Shown piece by piece: positions 1 to 9,042 of a DNA stretch of 49,875 nucleotides. A model generated the notes under the pieces. The model was given only the letters and a program-made list of their open reading frames with translations. It did not search any database and had not been told where the DNA came from. The stretch's first letter is position 1; the number at the start of each line of letters is the position of its first letter. A program made the position numbers and the translations under genes. Location: positions 1 through 49,875 of the forward strand of contig JAUSMJ010000062.1 in NCBI GenBank assembly GCA_030645575.1, given 5' to 3'. This DNA comes from Caulobacter sp. (GTDB taxonomy: Bacteria; Pseudomonadota; Alphaproteobacteria; Caulobacterales; Caulobacteraceae).

Positions 1-1317
1 CTCGGCGGCGCGGGGATCGACGGTCGGGCCGATGGCGGCGCGGTCGGCCCGGGCCTGGTCCAGCGCGCGGACGGTGCGGCTGAGGCGGCTCTCGGCGTCG
101 GCCACCCGGGCCTGGGCCGCGCGGCGGCGGGCCTCGTCGGCGGCGACCCCGGCGGCCAGGTTTTCCACCTCGTGATCGGCGGCGGCGCGGGCCTCCTCGG
201 CCGCTTTCAGCGCCGCCTGCAGCTCGGGCAGGCGCGAGGGGGCGGCGGCGATCTCGGCCTCGACATCGGCCAGCTCGGCGGCCAGCCGCTCCAGCGCCAC
301 CCCGGCGTCCTCGACGATCTGGCTCTCGCGGGCCGCGTCGGCGTCGATGCGGGCCAGTTCGGCCGTGAGCCGTTCCACCTCGGCGGCGGCGGTCTCGTGC
401 TCGCGTTCCAGCCGGTCCTTGTCGATGGCCAGCCGATGCAGGATGGCGGCGGCGACCGTCTCCTCCTCGCGCAGGGGCTTGATCGCCTCCTCGGCCGTCT
501 GGGCCTCGACGGTCGCGGCGGCGGCGGCGCGGGCGGTGTCCTCGACCAGGCGGGCGGAGCTGGTCGACTCGGCCTCGACGCGCAGCAGGGTGTCGCGCGC
601 CTCGCTCCAGCGCGCGAACATCACCGCCCCCTGGACGGCGCGGATCTCGGCCGACAGCTTCTTGTAGCGTTCGGCCTGGCGCGCCTCGCGGCGCAGGCGG
701 GCCAGCGACGAGTCCAGCTCGCGCACGACGTCGTCCAGCCGGGCCAGATTGGCCTCGGCCGCGCGCAGCCGCAGCTCGGCCTCGTGCCGGCGCGTATGCA
801 GGCCGCTGACGCCGCCGGCCTCCTCGAGGATGCGGCGGCGGTTCTGCGGCTTGGCGGCGATCAGCTCGCTGATCTGGCCCTGCCGCACCAGGGCCGGCGA
901 GTTGGCCCCGGTCGAGGCGTCGGCGAACAGCAGCTGCACGTCGCGGGCCCGCACCTCGCGGCCGTTGACGCGATAGGTCGAGCCCTCGCCCCGGTCGATG
1001 CGGCGGACCACCTCGATGACGTCATGCTGGTTGAACTGCACCGGGGCGGTGCGGCTAGCGTTGTCGATGGTCAGGGTGACTTCGGCGTGGTTGCGCGGCG
1101 GCCGCTGGCCCGCGCCGTTGAAGATCACCTCGTCCATGCCGCCGGCCCGCATGGCCTTGGCGGAATTGGCCCCCATCACCCAGCGCAGGGCTTCCAGCAG
1201 GTTCGACTTGCCGCAGCCGTTCGGTCCAACGATGCCCGTGAGTCCGGGCTCGATCCGGAACTCGGTCGGATCGACGAAGGACTTGAACCCGGAAAGGCGC
1301 AGCCGCTGGAAGTGCAC
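1..1317 (-). CDS. smc: Chromosome segregation ATPase Smc (N-terminal part, runs off the window)
   Basis: This is the N-terminal 439 residues of Smc, the ATPase of the condensin complex that compacts and segregates the chromosome with ScpA and ScpB. The Walker A motif GPNGCGKSN is near residue 30, followed by the conserved block around residues 75-150 ([15 protein letters not shown], then [13 protein letters not shown]). After that comes a long Glu/Ala/Arg-rich coiled coil that continues past base 1. The second half (hinge, return coil, signature and Walker B) lies outside the window. The start is taken as GTG at 1317, giving VHFQRLRL, which is how alphaproteobacterial Smc proteins begin. It lies about 20 bp downstream of the thioredoxin lipoprotein gene on the same strand. 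Confidence 0.95.
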   Translation of the reverse strand, partial: MHFQRLRLSGFKSFVDPTEFRIEPGLTGIVGPNGCGKSNLLEALRWVMGANSAKAMRAGGMDEVIFNGAGQRPPRNHAEVTLTIDNASRTAPVQFNQHDVIEVVRRIDRGEGSTYRVNGREVRARDVQLLFADASTGANSPALVRQGQISELIAAKPQNRRRILEEAGGVSGLHTRRHEAELRLRAAEANLARLDDVVRELDSSLARLRREARQAERYKKLSAEIRAVQGAVMFARWSEARDTLLRVEAESTSSARLVEDTARAAAAATVEAQTAEEAIKPLREEETVAAAILHRLAIDKDRLEREHETAAAEVERLTAELARIDADAARESQIVEDAGVALERLAAELADVEAEIAAAPSRLPELQAALKAAEEARAAADHEVENLAAGVAADEARRRAAQARVADAESRLSRTVRALDQARADRAAIGPTVDPRAAE

Positions 1318-1338
1318 GGGTCCTGGGGACCTTCCCTG

Positions 1339-1965
1339 TTACTTCTTCGCCGCCAGGGCCTTGGCGTAGGCGGCGTCGATCTCGGGCAGGGACATCTCGC
1401 CCTTGTCGTACTTGTCGTTGTTGAAGAAGAAGGTCGGGGTGCCCTCGATCTTGGCCTCCCTGCTGTACTTCTCGACGCGGGCGTTGAGGGCGGCCAGGGC
1501 CTTTTCGTCGCCGACGCACTTGTCGAAGTCGGCCTCGCTCATGCCGGCCGTCGCGGCGATGCGCAGCAGCGGGCCGCGGACGTCGCCGGTGGTGAAGATC
1601 TCCTCGTGGGCGTGGAACACCGCCTGGACGACGGTGAAATACCGGTCCTTGCCCGCGCAGCGCGCCAGCAGGGCGCCCGAGGCGGCCAGCTCCGGCGGCT
1701 GGGTGATGAACTCGCGGAACACGTAATGGACCTTGCCGGTGTCGATGTATTTGGCCTTGAAGGCCGGGAACACCTCGTTCTCCCACTTGCCACAGTGGCT
1801 GCAGGCCAGCGAGGCGTATTCGATGACGGTGACCGGGGCGTCGGCCTTGCCCAGGCTCATGTCGTCGGCGGTGACCGCGCCGCCTCCACCGCCGCCACAG
1901 GCGGCCAGGGCGAGGGTGGCGATGGCCGCGGCGGCGGCCAGAACGGAACGGCGAGCGATGCGCAT
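1339..1965 (-). CDS. DsbA-family thioredoxin-fold lipoprotein
   Basis: The 208-residue protein has a lipoprotein signal peptide: an Arg-rich start, a hydrophobic stretch and the lipobox LAAC with Cys23. A glycine run follows, then a DsbA-like thioredoxin domain with the redox motif CSHC (Cys55, Cys58) and a cis-Pro loop TPTFFF near residue 180. It should act in the periplasm, attached to a membrane, as a thiol-disulfide oxidase or isomerase. The family resembles DsbA/BdbD-type proteins, but whether it oxidises or isomerises cannot be read from sequence. The start at 1965 was chosen because it directly begins the signal peptide; an upstream open frame has no such property. It lies between DUF721 and smc on the same strand, so co-transcription is likely. 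Confidence 0.88.
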   Translation of the reverse strand: MRIARRSVLAAAAAIATLALAACGGGGGGAVTADDMSLGKADAPVTVIEYASLACSHCGKWENEVFPAFKAKYIDTGKVHYVFREFITQPPELAASGALLARCAGKDRYFTVVQAVFHAHEEIFTTGDVRGPLLRIAATAGMSEADFDKCVGDEKALAALNARVEKYSREAKIEGTPTFFFNNDKYDKGEMSLPEIDAAYAKALAAKK

Positions 1966-2069
1966 GTCGGGATGTCCCCCAGAAGAGCGAGCGGTGATTA
2001 GAACCCGATTCCACAGGTTCCAAGAAGGCGGCGTTTCAATGGCGCAACAGCCCGCCGAACGGCCCTGAG

Positions 2070-2621
2070 TCAACCGTTGCGGCCGCGCAGGGTCTCGCGC
2101 CCCAGCCGCAGCAGGGCCTCGCGCAGCGGGCCCTCGGGCTGTTCGGCCAGCCCCTCGGCCAGCGTCTGTTCGGCGGCGGCGTCCAGCGGGCCTTTCGGCC
2201 GGCGGCGCATCGCCTGCGTCCGGCCGGGGCTGGCGCGCACGGCGCCCTGAATGATGCGCAGCCGGGTGATCGTCCCCTCGCCGAGGATCAGGGACACCTT
2301 CTTGAGGATGTCGGGCGCCTGGTGCTGGACGATGGCCGCGGCCGGGCCGGCGACGCGCAGCTCCAGCGTCCCCGGCGCGTTGCCGCGCGCCTTGATCAGC
2401 TTCACCGGCTCGGTGTGGCGGGCCAGGGTCTCGCCGACGATCTCGCGCCACTTCAGCTGCAGCTGGCCCGGCCCCTGGCCAAAGCGCTCCTCCAGCGCCT
2501 TGAGCACCGGCCCCAGCGCGCGGCCGGCCGGCGGGGCGGGGCGGGGCATGGGCCGCGTCCGTCGGCGCGAGAGGATCTCGGCGGCTTCCTGCACGGTGGG
2601 GAGCGGGCGGCGGGGGGGCAT
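2070..2621 (-). CDS. DUF721 family protein
   Basis: This 183-residue protein has a basic, proline-rich N-terminus (about residues 1-45) and a DUF721 domain around residues 45-130, with the typical stretches LKWREIVGETLARHTEP and GTLELRVAGPAAAIVQHQ. DUF721 proteins are related to the DciA helicase-loading family, but a helicase-loading role here is only inferred. The C-terminus is a charged tail. The start at 2621 (MPPRRPLPT) is preferred because the open frame upstream of it runs through a palindromic repeat. It is divergent from mutY and upstream of the thioredoxin lipoprotein on the same strand. Confidence 0.82.
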   Translation of the reverse strand: MPPRRPLPTVQEAAEILSRRRTRPMPRPAPPAGRALGPVLKALEERFGQGPGQLQLKWREIVGETLARHTEPVKLIKARGNAPGTLELRVAGPAAAIVQHQAPDILKKVSLILGEGTITRLRIIQGAVRASPGRTQAMRRRPKGPLDAAAEQTLAEGLAEQPEGPLREALLRLGRETLRGRNG

Positions 2622-2657
2622 GGGGTCACCATAGCCGTCATCCCGGGAACACGGAAC

Positions 2658-2750
2658 GGGGACTGCTTCGCGAAGCGTAGCTGTCCCTGCCGACGCGCAG
2701 CGTGTGGGTTCCATCGGGGACAGCTACCGGCTGCGCCGGAAGCAGTCCCC
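2658..2750. repeat. REPIN-like paired palindromic element, type GGGGACTGC/GGGGACAGC
   Basis: Two hairpin-forming halves face each other in the gap between the DUF721 gene and mutY. The left half (2658-2689) starts GGGGACTGCTTCGCGAAGC and ends GCTGTCCCTG. The right half (2716-2750) starts GGGGACAGCTACC and ends AAGCAGTCCCC. The same element recurs at 45848-45930. The layout matches REPINs, which are mobilised in trans by RAYT transposases; no RAYT gene is in the window. Confidence 0.85.
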
Positions 2751-2802
2751 AGCCGGCACGACGGCCTTCGCCGCGGTGACCCAAGATGATAGGCCAACAG
2801 CG

Positions 2803-3825
2803 ATGACCACCCCCGCCCTCCGCGCCGCCCTGCTGGCCTGGTACGACGCCAACGCCCGCGACCTGCCGTGGCGCGCGGGGCCGGGCGCGGCGCGGGCCGA
2901 TCCCTACCGGGTGTGGCTGTCGGAGGTGATGCTGCAGCAGACCACCGTGCCGCACGCGACGCCCTATTTCCTGAGCTTCACCCGCCGCTGGCCGACCGTC
3001 TCCGACCTCGCCGCCGAGGCCGACGGGGAGGTGATGGCCGCCTGGGCCGGGCTCGGCTACTACGCCCGCGCCCGCAACCTGCTGGCCTGCGCTCGCGCCG
3101 TGGCGGCGGAGCATGGCGGGGTGTTTCCCGATACCGAAGCGGGCCTGCGCGCGCTGCCGGGCGTGGGCGCCTATACCGCCGCCGCCGTGGCCGCGATCGC
3201 CTTCGACCGCGAGGCCAACGTCGTCGACGGCAATGTCGAGCGGGTGATGGCGAGGTTGTTCGCGGTGGAAGCGCCGTTGCCCGACGCCAAGCCGGAGCTC
3301 AAGCGGCTGGCCGCCGACCTGGTCACCGCCGACCGCCCCGGCGACTGGGCCCAGGCGCTGATGGACCTGGGCGCGACGATCTGCCGGCCGAAGGCGCCGC
3401 TGTGCGAGCGGTGTCCGGTGTCGGGCTTCTGCGCTGCGTTCGCGCGGGGGGATGCGGAGAGCTTTCCGCGCAGGACGAAGAAGGCCGACCGGCCGAGGCG
3501 GTTCGGGGTGGCGTATCTGCTCACCCGCGACGACGAGGTCGCGCTGGTGCGGAGGCCGCCGAAGGGCTTGCTCGGCGGGATGCTGGGCCTGCCGACGTCC
3601 GAGTGGCGCGGTCGTCCGTGGACAGACGATGAGGCGGTTGAGGCCGCGCCGGTGTCGGCGCGCTGGCATGACGCCGGCGAGATCAAGCACGTGTTCACGC
3701 ACTTCTCGCTGACGTTGCGGGTGTTCCGGGCGGAGGGCGCGATGGCGGCGGAGTGGACGAGGCGTGACGGGCTGGCCGCGTTGCCCAGCGTGTTCCTGAA
3801 GGCGGCCCGGAAGGGGCTGGGCTAA
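2803..3825 (+). CDS. mutY: A/G-specific adenine DNA glycosylase MutY
   Basis: The 340-residue MutY removes adenine mispaired with 8-oxoguanine. The helix-hairpin-helix glycosylase domain carries EVMLQQTTV with the catalytic Glu41, the hairpin LPGVGAYTAAAV at about 118-129, and VDGNVERV with the catalytic Asp142. The 4Fe-4S cluster loop is complete: Cys194, Cys201, Cys204 and Cys210 (C-X6-C-X2-C-X5-C). A C-terminal NUDIX-like domain that reads 8-oxoG spans about residues 230-335 and ends with the typical FTHFSL stretch. The start at 2803 (MTTPALRAALL) fits the family; a longer frame upstream only reads through a repeat. It is divergent from the DUF721 gene and convergent with ccrM. Confidence 0.95.
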   Translation: MTTPALRAALLAWYDANARDLPWRAGPGAARADPYRVWLSEVMLQQTTVPHATPYFLSFTRRWPTVSDLAAEADGEVMAAWAGLGYYARARNLLACARAVAAEHGGVFPDTEAGLRALPGVGAYTAAAVAAIAFDREANVVDGNVERVMARLFAVEAPLPDAKPELKRLAADLVTADRPGDWAQALMDLGATICRPKAPLCERCPVSGFCAAFARGDAESFPRRTKKADRPRRFGVAYLLTRDDEVALVRRPPKGLLGGMLGLPTSEWRGRPWTDDEAVEAAPVSARWHDAGEIKHVFTHFSLTLRVFRAEGAMAAEWTRRDGLAALPSVFLKAARKGLG

Positions 3826-3831
3826 CAAACT

Positions 3832-3949
3832 CCCGTCATCCTCGCCCTTGTGGCGAGGACCCCTCCATCGGCCGCAAGGGCGGTGATCCAGCTTGACGCT
3901 GTTGGGTGGCCGACAGAGGGGTCCTGGGCACAGGGCCCAGGATGACGGG
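3832..3949. repeat. Long imperfect palindromic repeat between mutY and ccrM
   Basis: The gap between the convergent mutY and ccrM genes is nearly filled by one inverted repeat. The left end is CCCGTCATCCTCGCCC followed by GAGGACCCCTC, and the right end is GAGGGGTCCTGGGC followed by CCAGGATGACGGG. Intergenic repeats of the CGTCATCCT...AGGATGACG type are common in Caulobacterales and sphingomonads. The hairpin could also end transcription from both sides, although there is no clear T-tract. Confidence 0.8.
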
Positions 3950-3973
3950 CAGATGCATTTCAAGGTGATCGCG

Positions 3974-5104
<1,131 letters not shown>

Positions 5105-5128
5105 TTAAGGGGGCGTTCGCCGACGTGG

Positions 5129-5144
5129 TTAGCGGGGGGTTAAC
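5129..5144 (-). promoter_or_regulatory. CtrA-type box upstream of ccrM
   Basis: The plus strand reads TTAG-N7-TTAAC, with the half-sites at 5129-5132 and 5140-5144. This is one mismatch from the CtrA consensus TTAA-N7-TTAA. It lies about 76-91 bp upstream of the ccrM start and upstream of the two GANTC sites, the order expected for CtrA activation of ccrM. The box is also just past the stop codon of the DUF2442 gene. Confidence 0.7.
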
Positions 5145-5148
5145 GGCG

Positions 5149-5544
5149 TCAGGCCGCAGGGGCGAGCGCCTTCTTCGGACGCCCGCCGCGTTTGCCGTTT
5201 TCCCGCGACGCCGCGGCCCGGGCTTCCTGTTTCGTCCAGTCCATCGGACCGAGAAAGCCTTCCAACAGCCGAGCGACCGAAAAGTCGGCGTCGAGCCGGG
5301 GAAAGTGCAGGGCGCTGCCGAGTCCCTCGACGGTGACGCCGACGAAATCGTCAGGCCCGGCCTCCGCCAGGCCATGCGCGGCCCTCGGGTCGAAGGAGAA
5401 GTCGATGCCGGTGTTCAGCCGCACCACGACGCGCCGGGTGCGTTTGTCGAATCGGGCCGAAAGGGCGACGGGGTTGGTATTGACGCTCATTCGCCTGGCG
5501 GACTGCTTGAACGCGGCGTCGTCGAGGGTTTTGAACTCAGCCAT
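5149..5544 (-). CDS. DUF2442 domain protein (likely antitoxin partner of DUF4160)
   Basis: The 131-residue protein has a DUF2442 domain at about residues 40-95, including ARFDKRTRRVVVRLNTGIDFSF and LHFPRLDADFSVARLLEG. Its basic C-terminal tail (EARAAASRENGKRGGRPKK) resembles DNA-binding tails such as AT-hooks. DUF2442 genes are often paired with DUF4160 genes, and the pair has been proposed to be a toxin-antitoxin module. The ATG at 5544 overlaps the DUF4160 stop codon by 8 bp, so translation is probably coupled. A GTG at 5553 is an alternative start. Which partner would be the toxin is not shown by sequence; the DNA-binding tail suggests that this one is the antitoxin and autorepressor. Confidence 0.75.
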   Translation of the reverse strand: MAEFKTLDDAAFKQSARRMSVNTNPVALSARFDKRTRRVVVRLNTGIDFSFDPRAAHGLAEAGPDDFVGVTVEGLGSALHFPRLDADFSVARLLEGFLGPMDWTKQEARAAASRENGKRGGRPKKALAPAA

Positions 5545-5785
5545 GAATCTCACTCCATACCCGGCAGCAGTCGCCCAGACTGGCGGCCACCTCGCCGCCC
5601 AGCTCGTTCAGACGGGCCAGGGTCCAGTCGCCGGCATGATCCCAGAGCTCGACCGGTCCTTCCGGGCAGTTGAGTCGGAACCTGGCCTCGCACCCCTTTC
5701 CGAAGGCATGCACATGGGGCGGCGGATGATCATTCGAGTTCACCACCACCCGATAGAGTCGCCGACTGCGAAATACGGTCGCCAT
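5537..5785 (-). CDS. DUF4160 domain protein (likely toxin of a DUF4160/DUF2442 pair)
   Basis: This 82-residue protein matches the DUF4160 family across its length. The hallmark NDHPPPHVHAFGKG stretch (about residues 18-31) is followed by EARFRLN and by a C-terminal helix (LARLNELGGEVAASLG). DUF4160 proteins are small, of unknown biochemical activity, and usually encoded beside DUF2442. The gene is the first of the pair and starts 15 bp downstream of a perfect palindrome (5800-5826) that probably serves as its operator. The pair lies between ccrM and an acyl-CoA dehydrogenase and looks like an insertion into a conserved neighbourhood. Confidence 0.75.
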   Translation of the reverse strand: MATVFRSRRLYRVVVNSNDHPPPHVHAFGKGCEARFRLNCPEGPVELWDHAGDWTLARLNELGGEVAASLGDCCRVWSEIHG

Positions 5786-5799
5786 TCGCGCACTCTATC

Positions 5800-5826
5800 A
5801 ATAACCTAAATGAAGTCTAGGTTATT
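5800..5826 (-). promoter_or_regulatory. Palindromic operator of the DUF4160/DUF2442 pair
   Basis: A perfect inverted repeat, AATAACCTA (5800-5808) and TAGGTTATT (5818-5826) with a 9-bp spacer, lies just upstream of the DUF4160 start codon at 5785. It is AT-rich in a GC-rich region and overlaps where a promoter should be, as expected for an autoregulated toxin-antitoxin operator. Confidence 0.65.
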
Positions 5827-5916
5827 TTTCCGCAACCTCTCGACTCCCCCAGCGGAAGGGCTGACACCTTCGCTCCAAGGCGCGCCGACAGACGCGCCAA
5901 CGGACCCGGAGACGCC

Positions 5917-7086
5917 ATGACCAGCCCGCTCGCCCCGCTCGACGACAGCCGCACCAGCCCGTTCTACGAGCCGCATCACAAGGCCTGGCGCGACACGCTG
6001 CGGCGCTGGGTCGAGGCGGAGATCATGCCGTTCGTCAACGACTGGGACGAGGCCGGCGAGTTTCCGCGCGAGCTGTACAGGAAGGCGTCCGACGTCGGCC
6101 TGCTGCGCATGGGCTGGCCCGAGGAGTACGGCGGCGTGGCCACCGACCCCTTCCTGTCGATCATCACCAGCCAGGAAATGGCCCGCCATGGCGCGGGCGG
6201 GGTCAACGCCAGCCTGATGAGCCACGGCATCGGCCTGCCGCCGATCCGCCGCATGGGCAGCCAGGAGATGAAGGACCGGATCATCCCGCGGGTGCTGTCG
6301 GGCGAGAAGATCTCCGCCCTGGCCATCACCGAGCCGACCGGCGGCTCCGACGTCGCCAACCTGAAGACCACCGCGCGCCGGGACGGCGACGAATGGGTGG
6401 TCAACGGTTCCAAGATGTACATCACCAGCGGCATGCGGGCCGACTACTACACCGTGGCCGTGCGCACGGGCGGGGAGGGGGCCGGCGGCGTCTCCCTGCT
6501 GCTGATCGAGCGCGAGCGCGAGGGGTTCAGCCGCCAGCCGCTGAAGAAGCAGGGCTGGTGGGCGTCGGACACGGCGCAACTGTTCTTCGACGACGTGCGG
6601 GTGCCGGCCGAGAACCTCATCGGCCAGGAGAACATGGGCTTTTCCGGCATCATGCAGAACTTCAACGGCGAGCGGATCGGCATGACGGCCGGGGCGGTGG
6701 GCTTCTCGAAGGTCTGTCTCGAGGACGCCATCGACTGGGCGCGCGACCGCAAGACCTTCGGCAAGCGCCTGGCCGACCACCAGGTGATCCGCCACAAGCT
6801 GGCCGACAGGTACAAGCGCATCAACGCCACCCAGGCCTGGCTGGAGATGCTCGCCTGGCGCATCCAGGCGGGCGAGTCGCCGATCGCCGAGATCGCCTTG
6901 CTCAAGGTGCAGGCCACCGAAACCATGGAATACTGCGCCCGCGAGGCGATGCAGATCATGGGCGGCGCCGGCTATATGCGCGGCAGCCGGGTCGAGCGGA
7001 TATATCGCGAGGTGCGGGTCAACGCGATCGGCGGCGGCAGCGAGGAGATCATGCGCGATCTGGCGGCCCGGCAGATGGGGATTTAG
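5917..7086 (+). CDS. Acyl-CoA dehydrogenase
   Basis: The 389-residue FAD flavoenzyme catalyses alpha,beta-dehydrogenation of an acyl-CoA. Signatures include AITEPTGGSDVANLKTTA (about 136-153), the NGSKMYITSG stretch (163-172), DRKTFGKRLADHQVIRHKLAD and the C-terminal QIMGGAGYMRG. The position of the catalytic Glu in medium-chain enzymes (EGT motif) is Gly here (IGGGSEEI). As in isovaleryl-CoA and long-chain acyl-CoA dehydrogenases, the base is probably the Glu of NFNGERIGM (Glu252). This suggests a branched- or long-chain substrate, but the substrate is not fixed by sequence. It stands alone; its nearest pathway partners, a thiolase and an SDR, are about 12 kb away. Confidence 0.88.
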   Translation: MTSPLAPLDDSRTSPFYEPHHKAWRDTLRRWVEAEIMPFVNDWDEAGEFPRELYRKASDVGLLRMGWPEEYGGVATDPFLSIITSQEMARHGAGGVNASLMSHGIGLPPIRRMGSQEMKDRIIPRVLSGEKISALAITEPTGGSDVANLKTTARRDGDEWVVNGSKMYITSGMRADYYTVAVRTGGEGAGGVSLLLIEREREGFSRQPLKKQGWWASDTAQLFFDDVRVPAENLIGQENMGFSGIMQNFNGERIGMTAGAVGFSKVCLEDAIDWARDRKTFGKRLADHQVIRHKLADRYKRINATQAWLEMLAWRIQAGESPIAEIALLKVQATETMEYCAREAMQIMGGAGYMRGSRVERIYREVRVNAIGGGSEEIMRDLAARQMGI

Positions 7087-7097
7087 GTAACGGGCGC

Positions 7098-7196
7098 GGG
7101 GACATGCACTTCAGTGCGTGTCCCCTCCTTCCAGATCGACCTCTGTCTGAGCGAGCTCCCGCCAATCAGGGGACACGCACCGAAGTCCATGTCCCC
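7098..7196. repeat. REPIN-like paired palindromic element, type GGGGACATGCAC
   Basis: Two 28-bp hairpins (7098-7125 and 7169-7196) face each other between the acyl-CoA dehydrogenase and a small membrane protein gene. Each half is self-complementary: the left starts GGGGACATGCAC and ends GTGCGTGTCCCC, and the right starts GGGGACACGCAC and ends CATGTCCCC. The GGGGACA ends are shared with the elements at 2658 and 45848, but the inner sequence differs. Confidence 0.8.
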
Positions 7197-7207
7197 GCGC
7201 GGGGGAT

Positions 7208-7654
7208 CTAGGCGGCTTGACGGTGTTCGGCCGGGTCGTCTTCAGCGTCGTCGTTCGCCGGGGGCAAGGCGGCTTCCAATGGCGGTGACCGGTCCCTGGC
7301 TCGGTCGGCCCGCCGGGCGAGCAGCCTGACGGGCCCCTCCGCGGCCTGGCGGATACCCTTCTGGACCTGCGCGCCGACGGCGCCGATCCGCCGGCTGGAG
7401 GCGACCAGCCAGGCGGCGAACAGAGCGTCCAGCAGGGATGTCAGGTCGATGGTCAGCAGCAGCGGCAAGTCGCCGGTCCCGGCGAAGGCCACGAACGCGA
7501 TGATGACCAGGGTCGCCGCGATCGCCAGCATGCGGCTCGGTGACAGGATCGACAGATAGTCCACCCATTGATCGAGCAGGGATCGTCCGGCCGGAGTCCG
7601 GACCTTGCCTGAAAGCCAGAGGACGAAGAGGCCACAAAGAGCGACGGCGAACAT
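7208..7654 (-). CDS. Hypothetical small membrane protein
   Basis: I do not recognise a family for this 148-residue protein. Hydrophobic stretches at about residues 1-16, 42-60 and 64-85 look like two or three membrane segments. A basic, then acidic, probably cytoplasmic tail (about 88-148) follows, ending in a Pro/Asp/Glu-rich stretch. The codon use matches the neighbours, which supports a real gene. It is convergent with the acyl-CoA dehydrogenase and on the same strand as rnhB, with about 60 bp between them. Confidence 0.55.
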   Translation of the reverse strand: MFAVALCGLFVLWLSGKVRTPAGRSLLDQWVDYLSILSPSRMLAIAATLVIIAFVAFAGTGDLPLLLTIDLTSLLDALFAAWLVASSRRIGAVGAQVQKGIRQAAEGPVRLLARRADRARDRSPPLEAALPPANDDAEDDPAEHRQAA

Positions 7655-7714
7655 GGTCTGGTCTCCGCGAGGTCCGCGCCTGAGCGATCAAACATGGGGC
7701 TGCTGTCGCTCCAC

Positions 7715-8326
7715 TCAAGCCCCGCCCACCAGCGCCCGGATCGGCGCCCAGGTCATGCGGTGGATCGGGCTGGGGCCGAGCGTGCGCAGGGCCTCGACAT
7801 GGACCGCCGCGTGATAGCCCTTGTGGCCCGCGAAGCCGTAGCCGGGGTGGACGGCGTCCAGCTCGACCATCAGCCGGTCGCGCGCCGTCTTGGCCAGGAT
7901 CGAGGCGGCGGCGATCGAGGCGCTGAGGCTGTCACCCCTGACCACCGTCCTGATCTCGCAGGGCAGGTTGAAGCGGTAGTTTCCATCGACCAACGCGAAG
8001 GCCGGCGCCACCGACAGGCCCTCGACGGCGCGGCGCATGGCCAGGCCCGTGGCCTGCAGGATGTTGAGTTCGTCGATCTCCTCGACCGTGGCGAAGGCCA
8101 CGCACCAGGCGACGGCGCGGGCCTTGATCTCGACCTCCAGCGCCTCGCGCCGGGCGTGGCCGAGCTTCTTGGAATCGTCGAGCCCTTCCGGCGCCGTGGC
8201 CGGATCGAGGATCACCGCCGCGGCGCTGACCGGGCCCGCCCAGGGGCCCCGACCGGCCTCATCCACGCCGCAGACCGGGCCGATGCAGGCGCTTTCGAGC
8301 AGGAAATCGGGACCGGGCCGCGCCAT
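7715..8326 (-). CDS. rnhB: Ribonuclease HII
   Basis: The 203-residue RNase HII removes ribonucleotides from DNA and RNA from RNA-DNA hybrids. The catalytic acidic residues are present: Asp22 and Glu23 in [15 protein letters not shown], Asp114 in ALVDGN and Asp132 in [13 protein letters not shown]. The C-terminal [23 protein letters not shown] is typical of the family. Its ATG overlaps the tag stop codon by one base (TGATG), so it is the second gene of a tag-rnhB operon. A long fused frame that includes tag in another frame is not meaningful. Confidence 0.96.
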   Translation of the reverse strand: MARPGPDFLLESACIGPVCGVDEAGRGPWAGPVSAAAVILDPATAPEGLDDSKKLGHARREALEVEIKARAVAWCVAFATVEEIDELNILQATGLAMRRAVEGLSVAPAFALVDGNYRFNLPCEIRTVVRGDSLSASIAAASILAKTARDRLMVELDAVHPGYGFAGHKGYHAAVHVEALRTLGPSPIHRMTWAPIRALVGGA

Positions 8327-8913
8327 CAGCGGACCAGCTTCGACACCGGCCCGTGACGGAAGCAGGTCGTGGCGTGGTCGTTGACCATGCCGGTCGCCTG
8401 CATGAAGGCGTAGACGATCACCGGCCCGACGAACTTGAAGCCCTTCTGCTTGAGGGCTTTGGCCATCGCCTCGGCCTCGGCCGTCTTCACCCGCACGGAC
8501 GCCATGTCCGGCCAGTGGTTCTGGATCGGCTGGCCGCCGACGAAGTCCCACAGGAACGCGGAGAAATCCTCGCCCCGGTCGCGCATGTCGAGCCAGATGC
8601 GGGCGCCGCCGATGGCCGCGTCGATCTTGGCGTTCGAGCGGACGATGCCGGCGTCGGCCATCAGCCGCGCGCGGTCGGCCTCGCCGTAGCGGGCGACCTT
8701 TTCCGGATCGAAGTTGTCGAAGGCGGCCCGGAACGCGTCGCGCTTGCGCAGGATGGTGATCCAGGCGAGCCCCGCCTGGAACCCGTCCAGCACGAGCTTT
8801 TCCCAGAGGGCGCGGGAGTCGTACTCCGGCACGCCCCACTCCTGGTCGTGATAGGCGAGGTAGAGCGCGTCGGACGTCCCGGGCCAAGCGCAGCGGGTCG
8901 GTGAGTCGGTCAT
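8326..8913 (-). CDS. tag: DNA-3-methyladenine glycosylase I
   Basis: The 195-residue TAG excises 3-methyladenine from DNA. The zinc-snap ligands are all visible: Cys8, His22, His180 and Cys184, the last two in MVNDHATTC, with the same 4-residue spacing as in E. coli. Other family stretches are [24 protein letters not shown] and RNAKID-like SNAKIDA. The position of E. coli Glu38, which contacts the base, is Asp43 here (LDGFQAG). It is the first gene of an operon with rnhB and overlaps it by one base. Confidence 0.94.
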   Translation of the reverse strand: MTDSPTRCAWPGTSDALYLAYHDQEWGVPEYDSRALWEKLVLDGFQAGLAWITILRKRDAFRAAFDNFDPEKVARYGEADRARLMADAGIVRSNAKIDAAIGGARIWLDMRDRGEDFSAFLWDFVGGQPIQNHWPDMASVRVKTAEAEAMAKALKQKGFKFVGPVIVYAFMQATGMVNDHATTCFRHGPVSKLVR

Positions 8914-9042
8914 GGCGCCAGTCTAGCGGCTGATCGGCGAGGCCGCATGCGCCCGATGGCCGCCTTCGTTCGTCGCCCGGGCTTTCGAATGGCGCGGCAA
9001 GCGCTAGGCTCCCGCGCATCGGGCGAGTCGGGCGGCGAACAG

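Noticed and set aside
172..2001. 609-codon plus-strand open frame opposite smc and the thioredoxin lipoprotein gene
   Set aside because: Antisense shadow typical of GC-rich DNA: the sequence is Gly/Leu/Arg/Gln-rich without domain features, while the minus strand has clear families.
2658..2750. Insertion sequence ends
   Set aside because: The inverted halves lie only about 30 bp apart with no transposase between them, so an autonomous IS is excluded; the REPIN reading fits better.
8914..9042. LexA box (GTTC-N7-GTTC) upstream of tag or the hydrolase gene
   Set aside because: Only one GTTC half-site is present; the second does not match.
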